A DNA stretch of 64,000 bases from Oscillospiraceae bacterium (GCA_017502265.1 JAFVVI010000041.1:1-64000), one strand, 5' to 3'. Positions 24,927 through 34,595 are shown, counted from the stretch's first letter. Translations and numbers: made by a program. The notes: generated by a model from the letters alone, not told the origin.

Positions 24927-25967
24927 ATGAGTTTAGAGTTTTCACAGGAACTGGATACTTCCCCTATTATCTCTCCCACCTTTGCGCCCCAGGATGCAGG
25001 CGAGATCGGCCTGCGGCCCAAGCTGCTGTCCGACTACACCGGACAGGAGAAGGCCAAGGGGAATCTGTCTGTTTATATTGAAGCGGCCCGGCTGCGGAAT
25101 GAGCCCCTGGACCATACCCTGCTTTACGGCCCTCCCGGCCTTGGCAAGACCACCCTGGCCGGTGTCATCGCCAACGAAATGGGCGTGAACATCCGCATCA
25201 CCTCCGGCCCGGCCATTGAAAAACCCGGCGATCTGGCAGCGCTGCTGACCAACTTGAATCCCGGCGACATTCTGTTCATCGACGAGATCCACCGCTTAAA
25301 CCGGGTGGTAGAGGAGATCCTCTACCCGGCCATGGAGGATTTTGCCATTGATATCATCGTGGGCAAAGGCCCTTCGGCCAATTCCATCCGTCTGGACCTG
25401 CCGAAATTCACACTGGTGGGCGCTACCACCCGGGCCGGCCAGCTTTCCGCGCCCCTGCGGGACCGCTTCGGCGTGAACCTGCGGCTGGAGCTGTACACCC
25501 CGGAGGAACTGGCCAAGATCGTCACCCGCAGCGCCACCATTTTGGGCATGGAGATTCATCCCGACGGCGCTATGGAGATCGCCTCCCGCAGCCGTGGCAC
25601 GCCCCGGATTGCCAACCGCTTTTTGCGGCGGGTGCGGGATTTCGCCCAGGTCATGTGCGGCGGCGTCATCACCAAGGAAGCTGCCGACCTTGCTTTGCAG
25701 CGGCTGGAGGTAGACGAGCTGGGCCTTGACAACATCGACCGCCGGATGCTCACCGCTATCATCCGCAATTACGGCGGCGGCCCTGTGGGTCTGGACACCC
25801 TTGCCGCCACCATCGGCGAGGAGGCCATCACCTTGGAAGATGTGTACGAGCCGTATCTGATGCAGCTGGGCTTTTTGACCCGGACCCCCCGGGGCCGGTG
25901 CGTGACCCCGCTGGCTTACCAGCATCTGCACATTCCCTTCGACGGCCAGCTGCAAATGGAAATTTGA
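24927..25967 (+). CDS. ruvB: Holliday junction branch migration helicase RuvB
   Basis: 346 residues. AAA+ ATPase: Walker [13 protein letters not shown] near residue 72, Walker [10 protein letters not shown], sensor 1 VGATTRAG, arginine finger region PLRDRFG, and a C-terminal winged helix ([10 protein letters not shown]). ATG preceded by CCGGAGG. It is the motor of RuvABC. Expression now depends on reading through the inserted cassette; no new promoter with both boxes was seen between the cassette and ruvB. Confidence 0.97.
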   Translation: MSLEFSQELDTSPIISPTFAPQDAGEIGLRPKLLSDYTGQEKAKGNLSVYIEAARLRNEPLDHTLLYGPPGLGKTTLAGVIANEMGVNIRITSGPAIEKPGDLAALLTNLNPGDILFIDEIHRLNRVVEEILYPAMEDFAIDIIVGKGPSANSIRLDLPKFTLVGATTRAGQLSAPLRDRFGVNLRLELYTPEELAKIVTRSATILGMEIHPDGAMEIASRSRGTPRIANRFLRRVRDFAQVMCGGVITKEAADLALQRLEVDELGLDNIDRRMLTAIIRNYGGGPVGLDTLAATIGEEAITLEDVYEPYLMQLGFLTRTPRGRCVTPLAYQHLHIPFDGQLQMEI

Positions 25968-26017
25968 GTATTTTTTCATAAAAACACAAAAAATACCAGA
26001 AAAATGTTTATTAAGGA

Positions 26018-26046
26018 TTGACAAAAGTTCACTGCTTGTGTATAAT
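26018..26046 (+). promoter_or_regulatory. Consensus promoter of the zinc-ribbon gene
   Basis: TTGACA, 17 bp, TATAAT: a full match to the vegetative consensus, leaving a ~95-base untranslated leader. Confidence 0.85.
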
Positions 26047-26144
26047 CCCACTTGTGGCGGAATACCGTCACCATATCACTTTGACCCTGCGTTATACCAC
26101 CTAATATTTCACGGGGCATAAAAACCGAAGAGAGGTAACATCCA

Positions 26145-26423
26145 ATGTACGAAGACAAGACTTTAGTTTGCAAAGAGTGTGGCAACGAATTCGTTTTCAC
26201 CGCCGGTGAGCAGGAATTCTACGCAGAGCGCGGCTTCCAGAACGAGCCCCAGCGCTGCAAGGCCTGCCGTGACGCCCGCAAGAACGCTGCCCGCGGTCCC
26301 CGTGAGTTCTTCACCGCTACCTGCGCACGCTGCGGCGGCGAGGCAAAGGTTCCCTTCGAGCCCAAGTCCGACCGTCCCGTATTCTGCAGCGAGTGCTTCG
26401 CTCAGATGCGCGCAGAAGGCTAA
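26145..26423 (+). CDS. Small protein with two zinc-ribbon motifs
   Basis: 92 residues. First ribbon: CKECG near residue 10 paired with CKACR near 38. Second: CARCGG near 60 paired with FCSECF near 81. The first half, including FTAGEQEFYAERGF, matches a conserved Firmicutes zinc-ribbon family; partner and function are unknown. Ribosome-binding site GAGAGGT. A consensus promoter, C-ending codons and a perfect terminator suggest strong expression as a single-gene unit. Small zinc proteins of this type may bind nucleic acid, but nothing here shows it. Confidence 0.82.
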   Translation: MYEDKTLVCKECGNEFVFTAGEQEFYAERGFQNEPQRCKACRDARKNAARGPREFFTATCARCGGEAKVPFEPKSDRPVFCSECFAQMRAEG

Positions 26424-26437
26424 TAACCGCAAACAGA

Positions 26438-26469
26438 AGCAGCACCGGTTTTCCGGTGCTGCTTTTTTG
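26438..26469 (+). terminator. Intrinsic terminator
   Basis: AGCAGCACCGG / CCGGTGCTGCT, loop TTTT, then TTTTTT. Confidence 0.92.
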
Positions 26470-26503
26470 CGTCTTTGGGCCAGCCCCTGCATTTTCCTTT
26501 TCG

Positions 26504-26532
26504 TTGACAGACCTGGATTTTCCGTTTATAAT
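26504..26532 (+). promoter_or_regulatory. Consensus promoter of gltS
   Basis: TTGACA, 17 bp, TATAAT, 30 bases before the ATG at 26563. Confidence 0.85.
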
Positions 26533-26562
26533 AGCACCAACTTTAAAAAGGCTGGTGACAGT

Positions 26563-27999
26563 ATGGATCATACCTTAAGTTGGGATTTTACTATGGCGAA
26601 CTACGGCCCTGTGTGGTCTTTTTTGGTGCAGCTGGGACTGCTTTTGCTGTTTCTGATGCTGGGCAACATTCTCCGCCGGACCATCCCTTTGTTCCGGAAA
26701 TGTCTGATCCCCTCGGCGCTGCTGGGCGGCGGTTTGCTGCTGGCGGTGGATATCATCGCCAAGCAATTTGATTTTATGCTGGTGGACAACCGGATGATGC
26801 AGGTCATCACCTATCACTGTCTGGCCATCGGCTTTGCTGCTATGTCCCTGAAGACAGAAAAAAGCACCGTAAAAGCCAAAGGCTCTCAAGTGCTGGAATT
26901 TGGCGCTTTGCAGGGCGGTACTTATATGCTCCAGGCCTCTGTGGGTCTTGCCATCACCATTGTGTTCTTCCTGCTGACCCGGCACTCTGACAAAGTCACC
27001 TCCTACATCGGCGGCCTGCTGCTGCCTCTGGGCTTCGGACAGGGCCCCGGTAACGCCCTGACCTGGGACATCAACTTTACCAACACCCCGGCGGCCCAGT
27101 TTGCCGGCCACGGCAGCTTTGGCCTGTCCCTGGCATCCATTGGCTTTGTTGTGGCCTCGGTGTTCGGCGTTCTGTACATCAACATTTATAAAAAGCGCGG
27201 CGATCTGCAGGTCCGCAACGATGTTCCTGCCGGCCAATTTGTGGACCCCACCAATCCCGACGGCGACGAGATCCCCGACAACGAATCCGTGGATAAGTTC
27301 TCCATCCAGATGGGCTTTGTGGCCCTGACCTACGCCATTGCCTTTGGATTTATGTTCCTGCTGGGCAAGCTGAGCAACTTCACCAACTCTATCGCCTGGG
27401 GCTTCAATTTCCTGTGGGCCTCTCTGGCAGCCATGGCCATCCGCGCGGTGGTGAAGGTCCTGCGGAAGAAGAATCTGATGCACAGAAATTACATCAACAA
27501 CTACCAGATGGACCGGGTCTCCGGCTTTGCTTTCGATCTGATGATCGTGGCCGGTGTTTCTGCCATTGAGATCAACGACATCAAAGGCTATATCCTGCCC
27601 ATCGTGATCCTCAGCGTGGTAGGCGCTGCTATCACCTATCTGTACATCCGCAAGGTGGCAAAGACCTGTTTCAAGGGCTTTGAGCACGAATTCTTCCTGA
27701 TGAGCTTCGGCACCCTCACCGGCACTGCCTCCAACGGTATGATCCTGATGAAGGAAGTGGACCCCGGTTTAAAAACCCCCACCTCGGGCCTGTACATCCT
27801 GTCCAATTTCCCGGCCATGGTGATGATCGCGCCGCTGCTGTTCCTTTTAAAATTTGCCGGCAACTCCTTTACCAACGCCTGCATTGCCTGCGGCATCTTC
27901 TTTGCCCTGTGGGCAGGCTATTCCATCTTCCTGTTCCGGCGAAAGATTTTCAAAAAGCGTTACGCCAGCACCCCAGAAAACATTTGGACCGAAGAATAA
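26563..27999 (+). CDS. gltS: Sodium:glutamate symporter, ESS family
   Basis: 478 residues from the ATG at 26563, just after the promoter; upstream in-frame codons lie before the promoter and are excluded. About ten membrane helices in two repeats. The GHGSFG and GTLTGTASNGM pore-loop segments and LGFGQGPGNA are typical of the ESS/GltS family. It would take up glutamate with Na+. The ribosome-binding site (GGCTGGTGA) is weak. The unknown 604-residue gene begins 39 bases later without a terminator between, so they are probably one operon. Confidence 0.9.
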   Translation: MDHTLSWDFTMANYGPVWSFLVQLGLLLLFLMLGNILRRTIPLFRKCLIPSALLGGGLLLAVDIIAKQFDFMLVDNRMMQVITYHCLAIGFAAMSLKTEKSTVKAKGSQVLEFGALQGGTYMLQASVGLAITIVFFLLTRHSDKVTSYIGGLLLPLGFGQGPGNALTWDINFTNTPAAQFAGHGSFGLSLASIGFVVASVFGVLYINIYKKRGDLQVRNDVPAGQFVDPTNPDGDEIPDNESVDKFSIQMGFVALTYAIAFGFMFLLGKLSNFTNSIAWGFNFLWASLAAMAIRAVVKVLRKKNLMHRNYINNYQMDRVSGFAFDLMIVAGVSAIEINDIKGYILPIVILSVVGAAITYLYIRKVAKTCFKGFEHEFFLMSFGTLTGTASNGMILMKEVDPGLKTPTSGLYILSNFPAMVMIAPLLFLLKFAGNSFTNACIACGIFFALWAGYSIFLFRRKIFKKRYASTPENIWTEE

Positions 28000-28038
28000 C
28001 AACTTACAAAGATACAACGCACTGCAAGAGAAGTAAAA

Positions 28039-29853
28039 ATGGACTATCTTTACAACAACATTGGTTATATCGGCTGGACAGCGGATGCCGCCGCATTGGC
28101 AGCTGCGGTAGACGAAAAGCATAAAGAAAAAAGATCACAGTATGTTTTCTGTCCGGCAGAAACCCAATTGCCGGATTGTGTAAAAGCCGTGTCCGGACCG
28201 GAGGAGATGGCAAAGTTATGTAAACTTGTCGTGCTAACCGAGGGTAGTGACTTGTCTGCATTGGAAAGTCTGCAGACCCATATTTCTGCCGGAATCACCT
28301 GCGCGGATTTTACCTTGGCATTACCCACGGAAAAATACGCCCGGGCAAAAAACTGGGAGGCACAGGGCGGTTTCTATGTAGATGTGGCCGCTGAAAAACC
28401 CCTTATGGAGATGCTGAAAGAGGAAAAACCCTATTTCTTCCTCAGCGGTCACTGCGCCCAGATGGTCTACCGGCTGTTTTTCTTGCTTGTGTTCCCGGTT
28501 TATGTACCCGGCGCGGTGGGAGAAGCCACGCTGATGCGGCTGCTGCGCACCACTCCCACCACCACGCTGTCCGAACTGATGACTTACATCACCCATTTCC
28601 GCAACACCTGTCCCGTCCCTGCTTCCCCGGCGCTGTTTTCCGATGCGCCAGAAAACGAAGGCATCGCCAATGCGCTCAAGCGGGCAAGACAGATGTCCGA
28701 TGTTCTTTGGCAGCCGGTCAAACCCTTCCCCAAACTGATGTCCGGCAAGCTGACCACCGATTTCTCTGCGGAATTTCCTATGGTGGGTCTGCCCTATTCC
28801 TCTGCCCGGCTGGGTGAGACCTTCATTGGCGTAAATATTCCCTTCGAAGGTTTCTTCACCGCCGCCCGGGACGAAAACAGCATTGTGTACACAAAAGACC
28901 GGCGCAATGACGGCAATGCCGCCGCCTGGTACGGGTCGGTCTGCTCCGTATTCGTGGGACACACCCTGAATCTGCCCACTCGCGCCGCCTGCAAAAACTG
29001 GCCGAAGGTTCCCGGTATGCAGCTGGTCCAGCCTTGCGCCGTGGAGAGTTTGAAGCTGGGCGATATGCTTCTCAATGACGGCCATATTGTAATCGTTACA
29101 GGCATCGACAGAACCGCCGACGGCAAGATCTACCAGGTAGAGATCAGCGAATCCACACCCCCGGCCTGCCGCCGCAAGCTGTGGCGCGCTGATGAGGTGG
29201 ATACCTATTTCCTGCAGGCGGCAAAATGCGCCATCTATCGCTATGACTACATTGCCGAAACGCCCTACACCCCCTGCGCCTACACCCCCCTGGCAGGCGA
29301 AGATCTGACTGTGAACAAAAACGACGATCTGTTTATGCTCCTGGGCGACCGGGTCAACTGCAATTTGGGTCAGGCGCTGACCTTCCGCATCAAGACCGCC
29401 GGTTGGAAGAATTTGCAGCTCCGTCTGGTCAACAAGATAGTTGCCTCGCTGCCCCTGTCCGGTGAAGAACAGTTTGTGACCTATACCCCCGGCGATTGCG
29501 GTGATTATACCGCAGTTTGCGCGAAAGACGGCACGACTTCCAAGGCCGCCGAGTTCACCGTGGTCAACAGCCGGGTTACGACGGAAAAATCCACTTATGC
29601 CCCCGGTGAAACCATTTCCGTCACCGCCTGCGATGACAGCGGCGCAAAAGCAACCTCCTTTGCCTTGGTGGTGTCTTCCACCGGTGACACGGTCCTGATC
29701 CGGAATCTGGATCAAATGGAGCAGGAGACCGGTAAATTCACCCTGACCTGTGATGTGCCGGGCGTATATCATCTGCGGGTCTTCTTCCGCAATCAAAACG
29801 GTATGTATCGGGTCGATTGTCCCAACATTACAATTGCGCAGGATGAAAATTAA
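28039..29853 (+). CDS. Unrecognised 604-residue protein with NlpC/P60-like core and C-terminal beta domains
   Basis: No signal peptide, so apparently cytoplasmic. Residues 1-~245 match nothing I know. Residues ~250-385 look like a papain-fold cysteine hydrolase of the NlpC/P60 or CHAP kind: GLPYSSARLG, then WYGSVCSVFVGHTL with Cys302, LKLGDMLLNDGHIVIVTGI with His349, and VEISES as a possible third polar position. Residues ~405-600 are beta-rich and Ig-like (YTPGDCGDYTAV, YAPGETISVTACD, VPGVYHLRVFF). It lies 39 bases after gltS. The hydrolase assignment rests on the Cys/His spacing and the GD-LL-GHI pattern only. Confidence 0.6.
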   Translation: MDYLYNNIGYIGWTADAAALAAAVDEKHKEKRSQYVFCPAETQLPDCVKAVSGPEEMAKLCKLVVLTEGSDLSALESLQTHISAGITCADFTLALPTEKYARAKNWEAQGGFYVDVAAEKPLMEMLKEEKPYFFLSGHCAQMVYRLFFLLVFPVYVPGAVGEATLMRLLRTTPTTTLSELMTYITHFRNTCPVPASPALFSDAPENEGIANALKRARQMSDVLWQPVKPFPKLMSGKLTTDFSAEFPMVGLPYSSARLGETFIGVNIPFEGFFTAARDENSIVYTKDRRNDGNAAAWYGSVCSVFVGHTLNLPTRAACKNWPKVPGMQLVQPCAVESLKLGDMLLNDGHIVIVTGIDRTADGKIYQVEISESTPPACRRKLWRADEVDTYFLQAAKCAIYRYDYIAETPYTPCAYTPLAGEDLTVNKNDDLFMLLGDRVNCNLGQALTFRIKTAGWKNLQLRLVNKIVASLPLSGEEQFVTYTPGDCGDYTAVCAKDGTTSKAAEFTVVNSRVTTEKSTYAPGETISVTACDDSGAKATSFALVVSSTGDTVLIRNLDQMEQETGKFTLTCDVPGVYHLRVFFRNQNGMYRVDCPNITIAQDEN

Positions 29854-29989
29854 GCGGAACAGAAACATTTGGATTATGTCTCTAAAATCCAGAATATGGG
29901 CGGTGTATGCCAGCCACGGCTACGAACGCAGCCATATTGCCGGTCTTTCCAACGCCTTTGGTCTGGTGACCAATTATATCGAACGCTGA
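29843..29989 (+). pseudogene. Small overlapping ORF or decayed gene end
   Basis: An ATG at 29843 overlaps the last codons of the 604-residue gene and opens 48 codons. The ending, VYASHGYERSHIAG plus LSNAFGLVTNYIER, reads like a protein C-terminus. There is no proper ribosome-binding site. The +1 frame beside it is open too (EQKHLDYVSKIQNMGG), so this may be a frameshifted remnant rather than a small gene. A terminator follows. Confidence 0.3.
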
Positions 29990-30004
29990 ATTGCATAACG
30001 AAAT

Positions 30005-30042
30005 CGCCGTGTGGTAAATCCACACGGCGGTTATTTTTATTC
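30005..30042. terminator. Terminator between convergent units
   Basis: CGCCGTGTGG / CCACACGGCG, loop TAAAT, then GTTATTTTTATT on the plus side. It adjoins the end of lgt. Confidence 0.87.
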
Positions 30043-30945
30043 TTCTGTTTCTTCGGCGGTTTCAGCAACCGTTTCAATCGCTTCTTCCTCTTTTTCTTCT
30101 GCAGCCTTGGCTGCCTCCATGGCCGCCACCCGGTTGACATAGAGCTTGGCCGGGTCGTGGGGACGGAAGGTCATAGCAATCAGCACCGCCACCGCAGCAA
30201 AGCAGCTGATGGCCGCCAGCACCTGGCTGACCCGGAACGGACCCCAGTACAGGCTGTCGGTGCGCAGACCCTCGATAAAGCATCTGCCAAGGCCGTACCA
30301 GGCCACATAGCCCAGGGCCACCTGACCGTCATACTTCCGGCGCTTGGAGGCAAAGTGCAGGATCACAAAGCCGATGGCATTCCACACCGACTCATACAGG
30401 AAGGTGGGGTGGTGATAGGTCACCGCGCCGGTAGTCGCGTGCTGCAGACCCATACGCAGGAAGCTTTCCGTCTGGGCGCCGAAGGCCTCCCGGTTGAAGA
30501 AATTGCCCCAGCGGCCAATGGCCTGTCCGATCAGAAAACTCACGGCGGTAATATCCAGGGCCGTGGCGATAGGGATCTTCTTGCACAGGCAGTACACGGT
30601 GATGCCGATGGCCGCGCCGATAACGCCGCCGTAAATGGCGATACCGCCCTTCCAGATATACAGCACCTCAATGGGATTGGCCTTGAACTCGTGCCAGGCG
30701 AAAATGCAGTAGTAGGCCCGGGCGCAGATAATGGCAAAGGGAATGATCATCAGCGCGCCATCTAAAATATCGTCCTGGGTCAGGCCGAATTCCTTGCCCC
30801 GGCGCAGGCCGTAAATGCAGGCCAGCAGTATGCCAAAGGCCAGGATCATACCGTAATACCGCACGGACAGCGGGCCGATGTCAAAGCCGTAGCCGGGATT
30901 GAGCTCAATGCCCAGGCTGGGAAAAGAAATGGTGGAATAGGTCAT
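30037..30945 (-). CDS. lgt: Prolipoprotein diacylglyceryl transferase
   Basis: 302 residues, about seven membrane helices. The Lgt signature GRWGNFFNREAFG is near residue 143, with YHHPTFLYES further on and RYYGMILAFGI in the first helix. It adds diacylglycerol to lipobox cysteines, such as those of OppA and the lipoproteins at 44.3 and 63.3 kb. A ~35-residue Glu/Ala-rich acidic tail follows the last helix. The start directly abuts the yfmH stop, so it is the third gene of yfmF-yfmH-lgt. Confidence 0.95.
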   Translation of the reverse strand: MTYSTISFPSLGIELNPGYGFDIGPLSVRYYGMILAFGILLACIYGLRRGKEFGLTQDDILDGALMIIPFAIICARAYYCIFAWHEFKANPIEVLYIWKGGIAIYGGVIGAAIGITVYCLCKKIPIATALDITAVSFLIGQAIGRWGNFFNREAFGAQTESFLRMGLQHATTGAVTYHHPTFLYESVWNAIGFVILHFASKRRKYDGQVALGYVAWYGLGRCFIEGLRTDSLYWGPFRVSQVLAAISCFAAVAVLIAMTFRPHDPAKLYVNRVAAMEAAKAAEEKEEEAIETVAETAEETEE

Positions 30946-32223
30946 TTATGCGTCCTCCTTTGGATGGATCACCGCCATACACATATTGTCCGGGTTGATG
31001 ACGGTTTTCAGAAACTGCCGGATATCCTCACAGGTGATTTGCCCGTAAATATCCGGGATGCGGTAATAGTCAAATTGGGAGAAATGATAGGCGCAGATGC
31101 GGAAGCACATACTGTCAAAGCTGTCCATATTCCGGATGCGGCGGCCAAGGGCGCTGCGCTTCATACGCAGGAAATCCGCCTCTGTAACACCGGTTTCGGT
31201 AAGGTGCTTTGCCTGCTCCAAAATGGCATCCCGCACAGCATGGGGGTCTTCACTGTCGCCGGTGCAGGTGAGCATCGCCATGCCCTCCACCATCTCAAAG
31301 CCGCCACCGAAAGAGGCATCAATGAGACCCTGCTCATACAGCTGCAAATACAATGCCGATGACTCGCCGAACAGCGCTTCCGCCGCCAGGTCGCCGATGA
31401 TCTCCCGGCGCACACCTTCTTCCCCGTCGGGCAGGGGGGCACACTTGAAGCCCAAATGGAACATAGGCATAGCCACTTCCATTTGCATCGCCACTTCCCG
31501 AGTGGAGACGGCCGGCTCCTCATCCCAGCGGCGTACTGCCGTCACTTGGGGACTGGGGATATTTTTCAGCATTTCCTCTGCAATTTCCGCTACCTTGTCC
31601 GCTTCCACATCGCCCACTACGCACAAAAGCATATTCTCCGGGCGGTAAAAGGCCCGGTGGCAATCTGTCAGCACCTGGGGTGTGATTCTCGCGATAGAAT
31701 CCCGGGTGCCCAAAATAGGCGTGCGGATGGGGTGCTTTTCATACATCGTTCCGGCCAACAGTTCAAAGAGCCGGTTTTCGGGACTGTCCTCGTTCATACC
31801 GATCTCCTGGCCGATGATGCCCTGCTCCTTGGCCACGCTCTCCTCCGTAAAATAAGGGGTGGTGACAAATTCCAGCAGCAGTCTCAAATTCTCATAGAAA
31901 TGTTCCGTACAGGAGAAATAATAGGCGGTCATATCATAGCCGGTGAAGGCATTGGGCACAGCGCCCATGGCAGAAAACGCCTCCACCACATCCCGGTCGG
32001 GCATATCAAAGAGCTTATGCTCCAAATAATGGGCAACGCCCGCCGGTACAGAATAAGCCTTGCCGTCCATGGTAAATTCCGTGTGGATGGCGCCGAAATC
32101 CGTCACAAAATAGCACAGCTTTTTGGTAAAACCCGGTCGGGGCAGCACCGCCACCTGCAGGCCGCAGGGCAGCTTGGTTTTATAAAGGGTCTCGCCCACC
32201 TGGGGGTAATACTGCTTTTCCAT
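30946..32223 (-). CDS. M16 zinc peptidase-like protein YfmH
   Basis: 425 residues from the ATG at 32223, which shares one base with the yfmF stop (TGATG). The inverted zinc motif H65-YLE-H69 (GVAHYLEHKLF) is intact. The remainder matches the YfmH/YmfH branch of M16, known in Firmicutes as associated with EF-P 5-aminopentanol modification. Its partner YfmF lacks the zinc site, as is usual for M16 pairs. The substrate is not known from the sequence. Confidence 0.9.
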   Translation of the reverse strand: MEKQYYPQVGETLYKTKLPCGLQVAVLPRPGFTKKLCYFVTDFGAIHTEFTMDGKAYSVPAGVAHYLEHKLFDMPDRDVVEAFSAMGAVPNAFTGYDMTAYYFSCTEHFYENLRLLLEFVTTPYFTEESVAKEQGIIGQEIGMNEDSPENRLFELLAGTMYEKHPIRTPILGTRDSIARITPQVLTDCHRAFYRPENMLLCVVGDVEADKVAEIAEEMLKNIPSPQVTAVRRWDEEPAVSTREVAMQMEVAMPMFHLGFKCAPLPDGEEGVRREIIGDLAAEALFGESSALYLQLYEQGLIDASFGGGFEMVEGMAMLTCTGDSEDPHAVRDAILEQAKHLTETGVTEADFLRMKRSALGRRIRNMDSFDSMCFRICAYHFSQFDYYRIPDIYGQITCEDIRQFLKTVINPDNMCMAVIHPKEDA

Positions 32224-33485
32224 CACACCGCCCCCCTTAAAAAGTAAACTGTGTGGAGCTTGACCTGTCGGGCCGCGGCAGCTACATCCTCCGCCGTGGT
32301 CTCCTCCACCGCCCGGATATAGTCCGCCGGGGTCAAGGGCAGACCGCTGAGAGCGGAGACGGCATAATACCCCTCGATTGCGCCGGGAGAATCATGGGTT
32401 GACTTCAGCTGGGACAGAAGCGCCTGCTTGGCTGCGGTCAGCTCCTGGGCTGTAAATTCGCCCCTTTGGCAGGCCTCCAACTGGCGTAGGATCTCCTGCC
32501 GCACTTTGCCGTCCATTTGGGGATCGATACCGGCAGACACAGTAAGGATTCCCTTGCTGCCGTGATAGGAAGAGGAGATGTCATAGCACAAAGACATTTC
32601 CTCCCGGATCTTCATAAAGAGCTTGCTGATCATACCGCCGCCGAAGATGGTATTAAACACCTGGGTGGCCACAAACCCGGGATCCCGCAAAGTCACCGGG
32701 GTCACAAAGCCCATACAGAGTTTGCCTTGGGCCACATCCATACGCTCTGTCTGCTCGCCGCCGCCGAGATCCTTAAAAGGTGTCTGGGCAGGGAGCGCCG
32801 TGGGACACCTGTCCAATTTTGCAAAGGCAGGCCGCAGGAGCTTCGCTAATGCTTCCGGGTCAGCGCCGCCCACATAGAAGATCTGCACCGGACTTTGGCG
32901 CAGGAGCTTTTGGTAATGGGCGTAAAGGCTTTCCGGGGTGATGGCCTCCACATCCGCCTTCTCGCCCAGGCGGGGAACGCCAAAGGAATCGCCCTTGCAC
33001 ATAATTTTCAGCATCTGCGCGGAAGCATAGGTCCGCTTATCATTTTTCTGGGCGGCGATGGCAGAAAGGAGATTCCGCTTTTCGCTCTCTACAATCTCCT
33101 TGCAGAACACACCGTTTTCCGTCATTGGGCAGAACATCAGCTCCTGCAAAAATGCCAGCATGGGAGCAAAGACCTGATCCCCGGACAGGGCATATTTTTC
33201 CTTCATAAAGCTGCAGCTCAGGCCCGTGGCCTGATAGTCACCCACCCGCCGCAGCTGGGCGCCTACGGCAGCGCCGTACAGATCGTCCAGACGCAGGGTG
33301 ATGGCCCGCAGGTCCGGGGCGCTCTGGCAGCCGCGGAGCAGCACCGTGGGCAAAAGGGCGTTCAGCGCCGCTTCTTCCCGACACATGGGCCGGACCCACT
33401 GCAGGCTGATACCCTCCTGCTTGAACCGGTCATCGGAGTAGCACCGCAGCGTCACCCCGGGCAGTAATTCAATGGTTCGGATCAT
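32223..33485 (-). CDS. M16-family protein YfmF, non-catalytic partner
   Basis: 420 residues. The M16 fold is suggested by LRLDDLYGAAVGAQLRRVGD and FNTIFGGGMISKLFMKIREE with the downstream SLCYDISSS segment, but no HxxEH motif is present. In YfmF/YfmH pairs the active zinc site is on YfmH, which follows here with a one-base overlap. Start after AGGAGGAACT. A promoter with TATAAT lies about 28 bases upstream. Confidence 0.88.
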   Translation of the reverse strand: MIRTIELLPGVTLRCYSDDRFKQEGISLQWVRPMCREEAALNALLPTVLLRGCQSAPDLRAITLRLDDLYGAAVGAQLRRVGDYQATGLSCSFMKEKYALSGDQVFAPMLAFLQELMFCPMTENGVFCKEIVESEKRNLLSAIAAQKNDKRTYASAQMLKIMCKGDSFGVPRLGEKADVEAITPESLYAHYQKLLRQSPVQIFYVGGADPEALAKLLRPAFAKLDRCPTALPAQTPFKDLGGGEQTERMDVAQGKLCMGFVTPVTLRDPGFVATQVFNTIFGGGMISKLFMKIREEMSLCYDISSSYHGSKGILTVSAGIDPQMDGKVRQEILRQLEACQRGEFTAQELTAAKQALLSQLKSTHDSPGAIEGYYAVSALSGLPLTPADYIRAVEETTAEDVAAAARQVKLHTVYFLRGAV

Positions 33486-33511
33486 AGTTCCTCCTGAAAT
33501 AAAGTGCCTCC

Positions 33512-33540
33512 ATTATATATCAGAAATCCCCAAATGGAAA
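33512..33540 (-). promoter_or_regulatory. Predicted promoter of yfmF-yfmH-lgt
   Basis: Minus strand TTTCCA, 17 bp, TATAAT, about 27 bases before the start. Confidence 0.7.
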
Positions 33541-33570
33541 GTACTACATAAAAATTTTACACATTGGCAG

Positions 33571-33599
33571 TTGTTATTTTGTGTGTTTTACGATAAAAT
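33571..33599 (+). promoter_or_regulatory. Predicted promoter of prmA
   Basis: TTGTTA, 17 bp, TAAAAT, 33 bases before the GTG start. Confidence 0.6.
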
Positions 33600-33632
33600 G
33601 ATGTAAAATGTGTTTTTTGCGAGGTGTTCCTT

Positions 33633-34595
33633 GTGAATTATTTGGAATTTACCATTCATACCGCCCCGGGGCGGATCGAGGATACCGCCGCGGCCCTCAC
33701 TGCCGGCGGCTTTGCCGATCTGGTAATGGAGGACCAGGGGGAGTTTGAAACCTTTCTGGAAGAAAACCGGACCTGCTGGGATTACATTGACGAAGAACTG
33801 CAGCAGAAGCTGCAGGGCCTTTCCTGCATCAAGCTGTACTTAGAGGATACCGACTGCGTCGGCCGCAACAAATTGGAAGCCCTGTTGGCGTCTCTGCGGG
33901 TAAGAGGGGATCTTGGCGCTTTGGAAATGACCGTCACCACCCTTGGGCAAACCAACTGGGAGGAAAGCTGGAAAGAAAATTATCCCCCCCAGCCGGTGGG
34001 CCACCGCCTTTTGGTACTGCCCTACTGGCTGGCCGACACCGAAACCGACGGCAGATTGCCGGTGATCTTAGACCCGGGCCTGACCTTCGGTACCGGCGCC
34101 CATCCCTCCACTCAGATGGTGATGGAGACTATGGAAGAAACCTTAAAATCCGGCGCAGCCTGCCTGGACTTAGGCAGCGGCAGTGGCATTTTGTCCATCG
34201 CCGCTTTGCGTTTGGGCGCGGCCTCCGCCATCGGCGTGGATATCGACCCCAAAGCTGAGGATATCGCCCGGGAGAACGCCGCCTACAACGGTTTTGCTGA
34301 CCCGGAATTTACCGCCCTCACCGGCAATGTCACCGCTGATAAGAACCTTATGGACCGTCTGGCCCAAAGGCAGTATGATGTGGTGCTTGTGAACATCGTG
34401 GCCGATGTGATCATCGGCCTTGCCCCGGTGCTGCCGGGCTTTCTGAACGAAAACACCACTCTGATCTGCTCCGGCATTTTAGACACACGGCTTACCGATG
34501 TGAAAAACGCTTTGGAACAGGCAGGACTGGAGATCACCGGCGTAAAGGCCAAGGAAGATTGGCGCTGCGTCCGGGCAAAAAGGAGAACGCTATGA
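33633..34595 (+). CDS. prmA: Ribosomal protein L11 methyltransferase
   Basis: 320 residues from the GTG at 33633, six bases after GAGGTG. SAM-binding DLGSGSGILSIAALRLGA near residue 184; DPGLTFGTGAHPST before it; VNIVADVIIGLAP after it. All are typical of PrmA, which trimethylates ribosomal protein L11. Four-base overlap (ATGA) with the next gene. Confidence 0.94.
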   Translation: MNYLEFTIHTAPGRIEDTAAALTAGGFADLVMEDQGEFETFLEENRTCWDYIDEELQQKLQGLSCIKLYLEDTDCVGRNKLEALLASLRVRGDLGALEMTVTTLGQTNWEESWKENYPPQPVGHRLLVLPYWLADTETDGRLPVILDPGLTFGTGAHPSTQMVMETMEETLKSGAACLDLGSGSGILSIAALRLGAASAIGVDIDPKAEDIARENAAYNGFADPEFTALTGNVTADKNLMDRLAQRQYDVVLVNIVADVIIGLAPVLPGFLNENTTLICSGILDTRLTDVKNALEQAGLEITGVKAKEDWRCVRAKRRTL

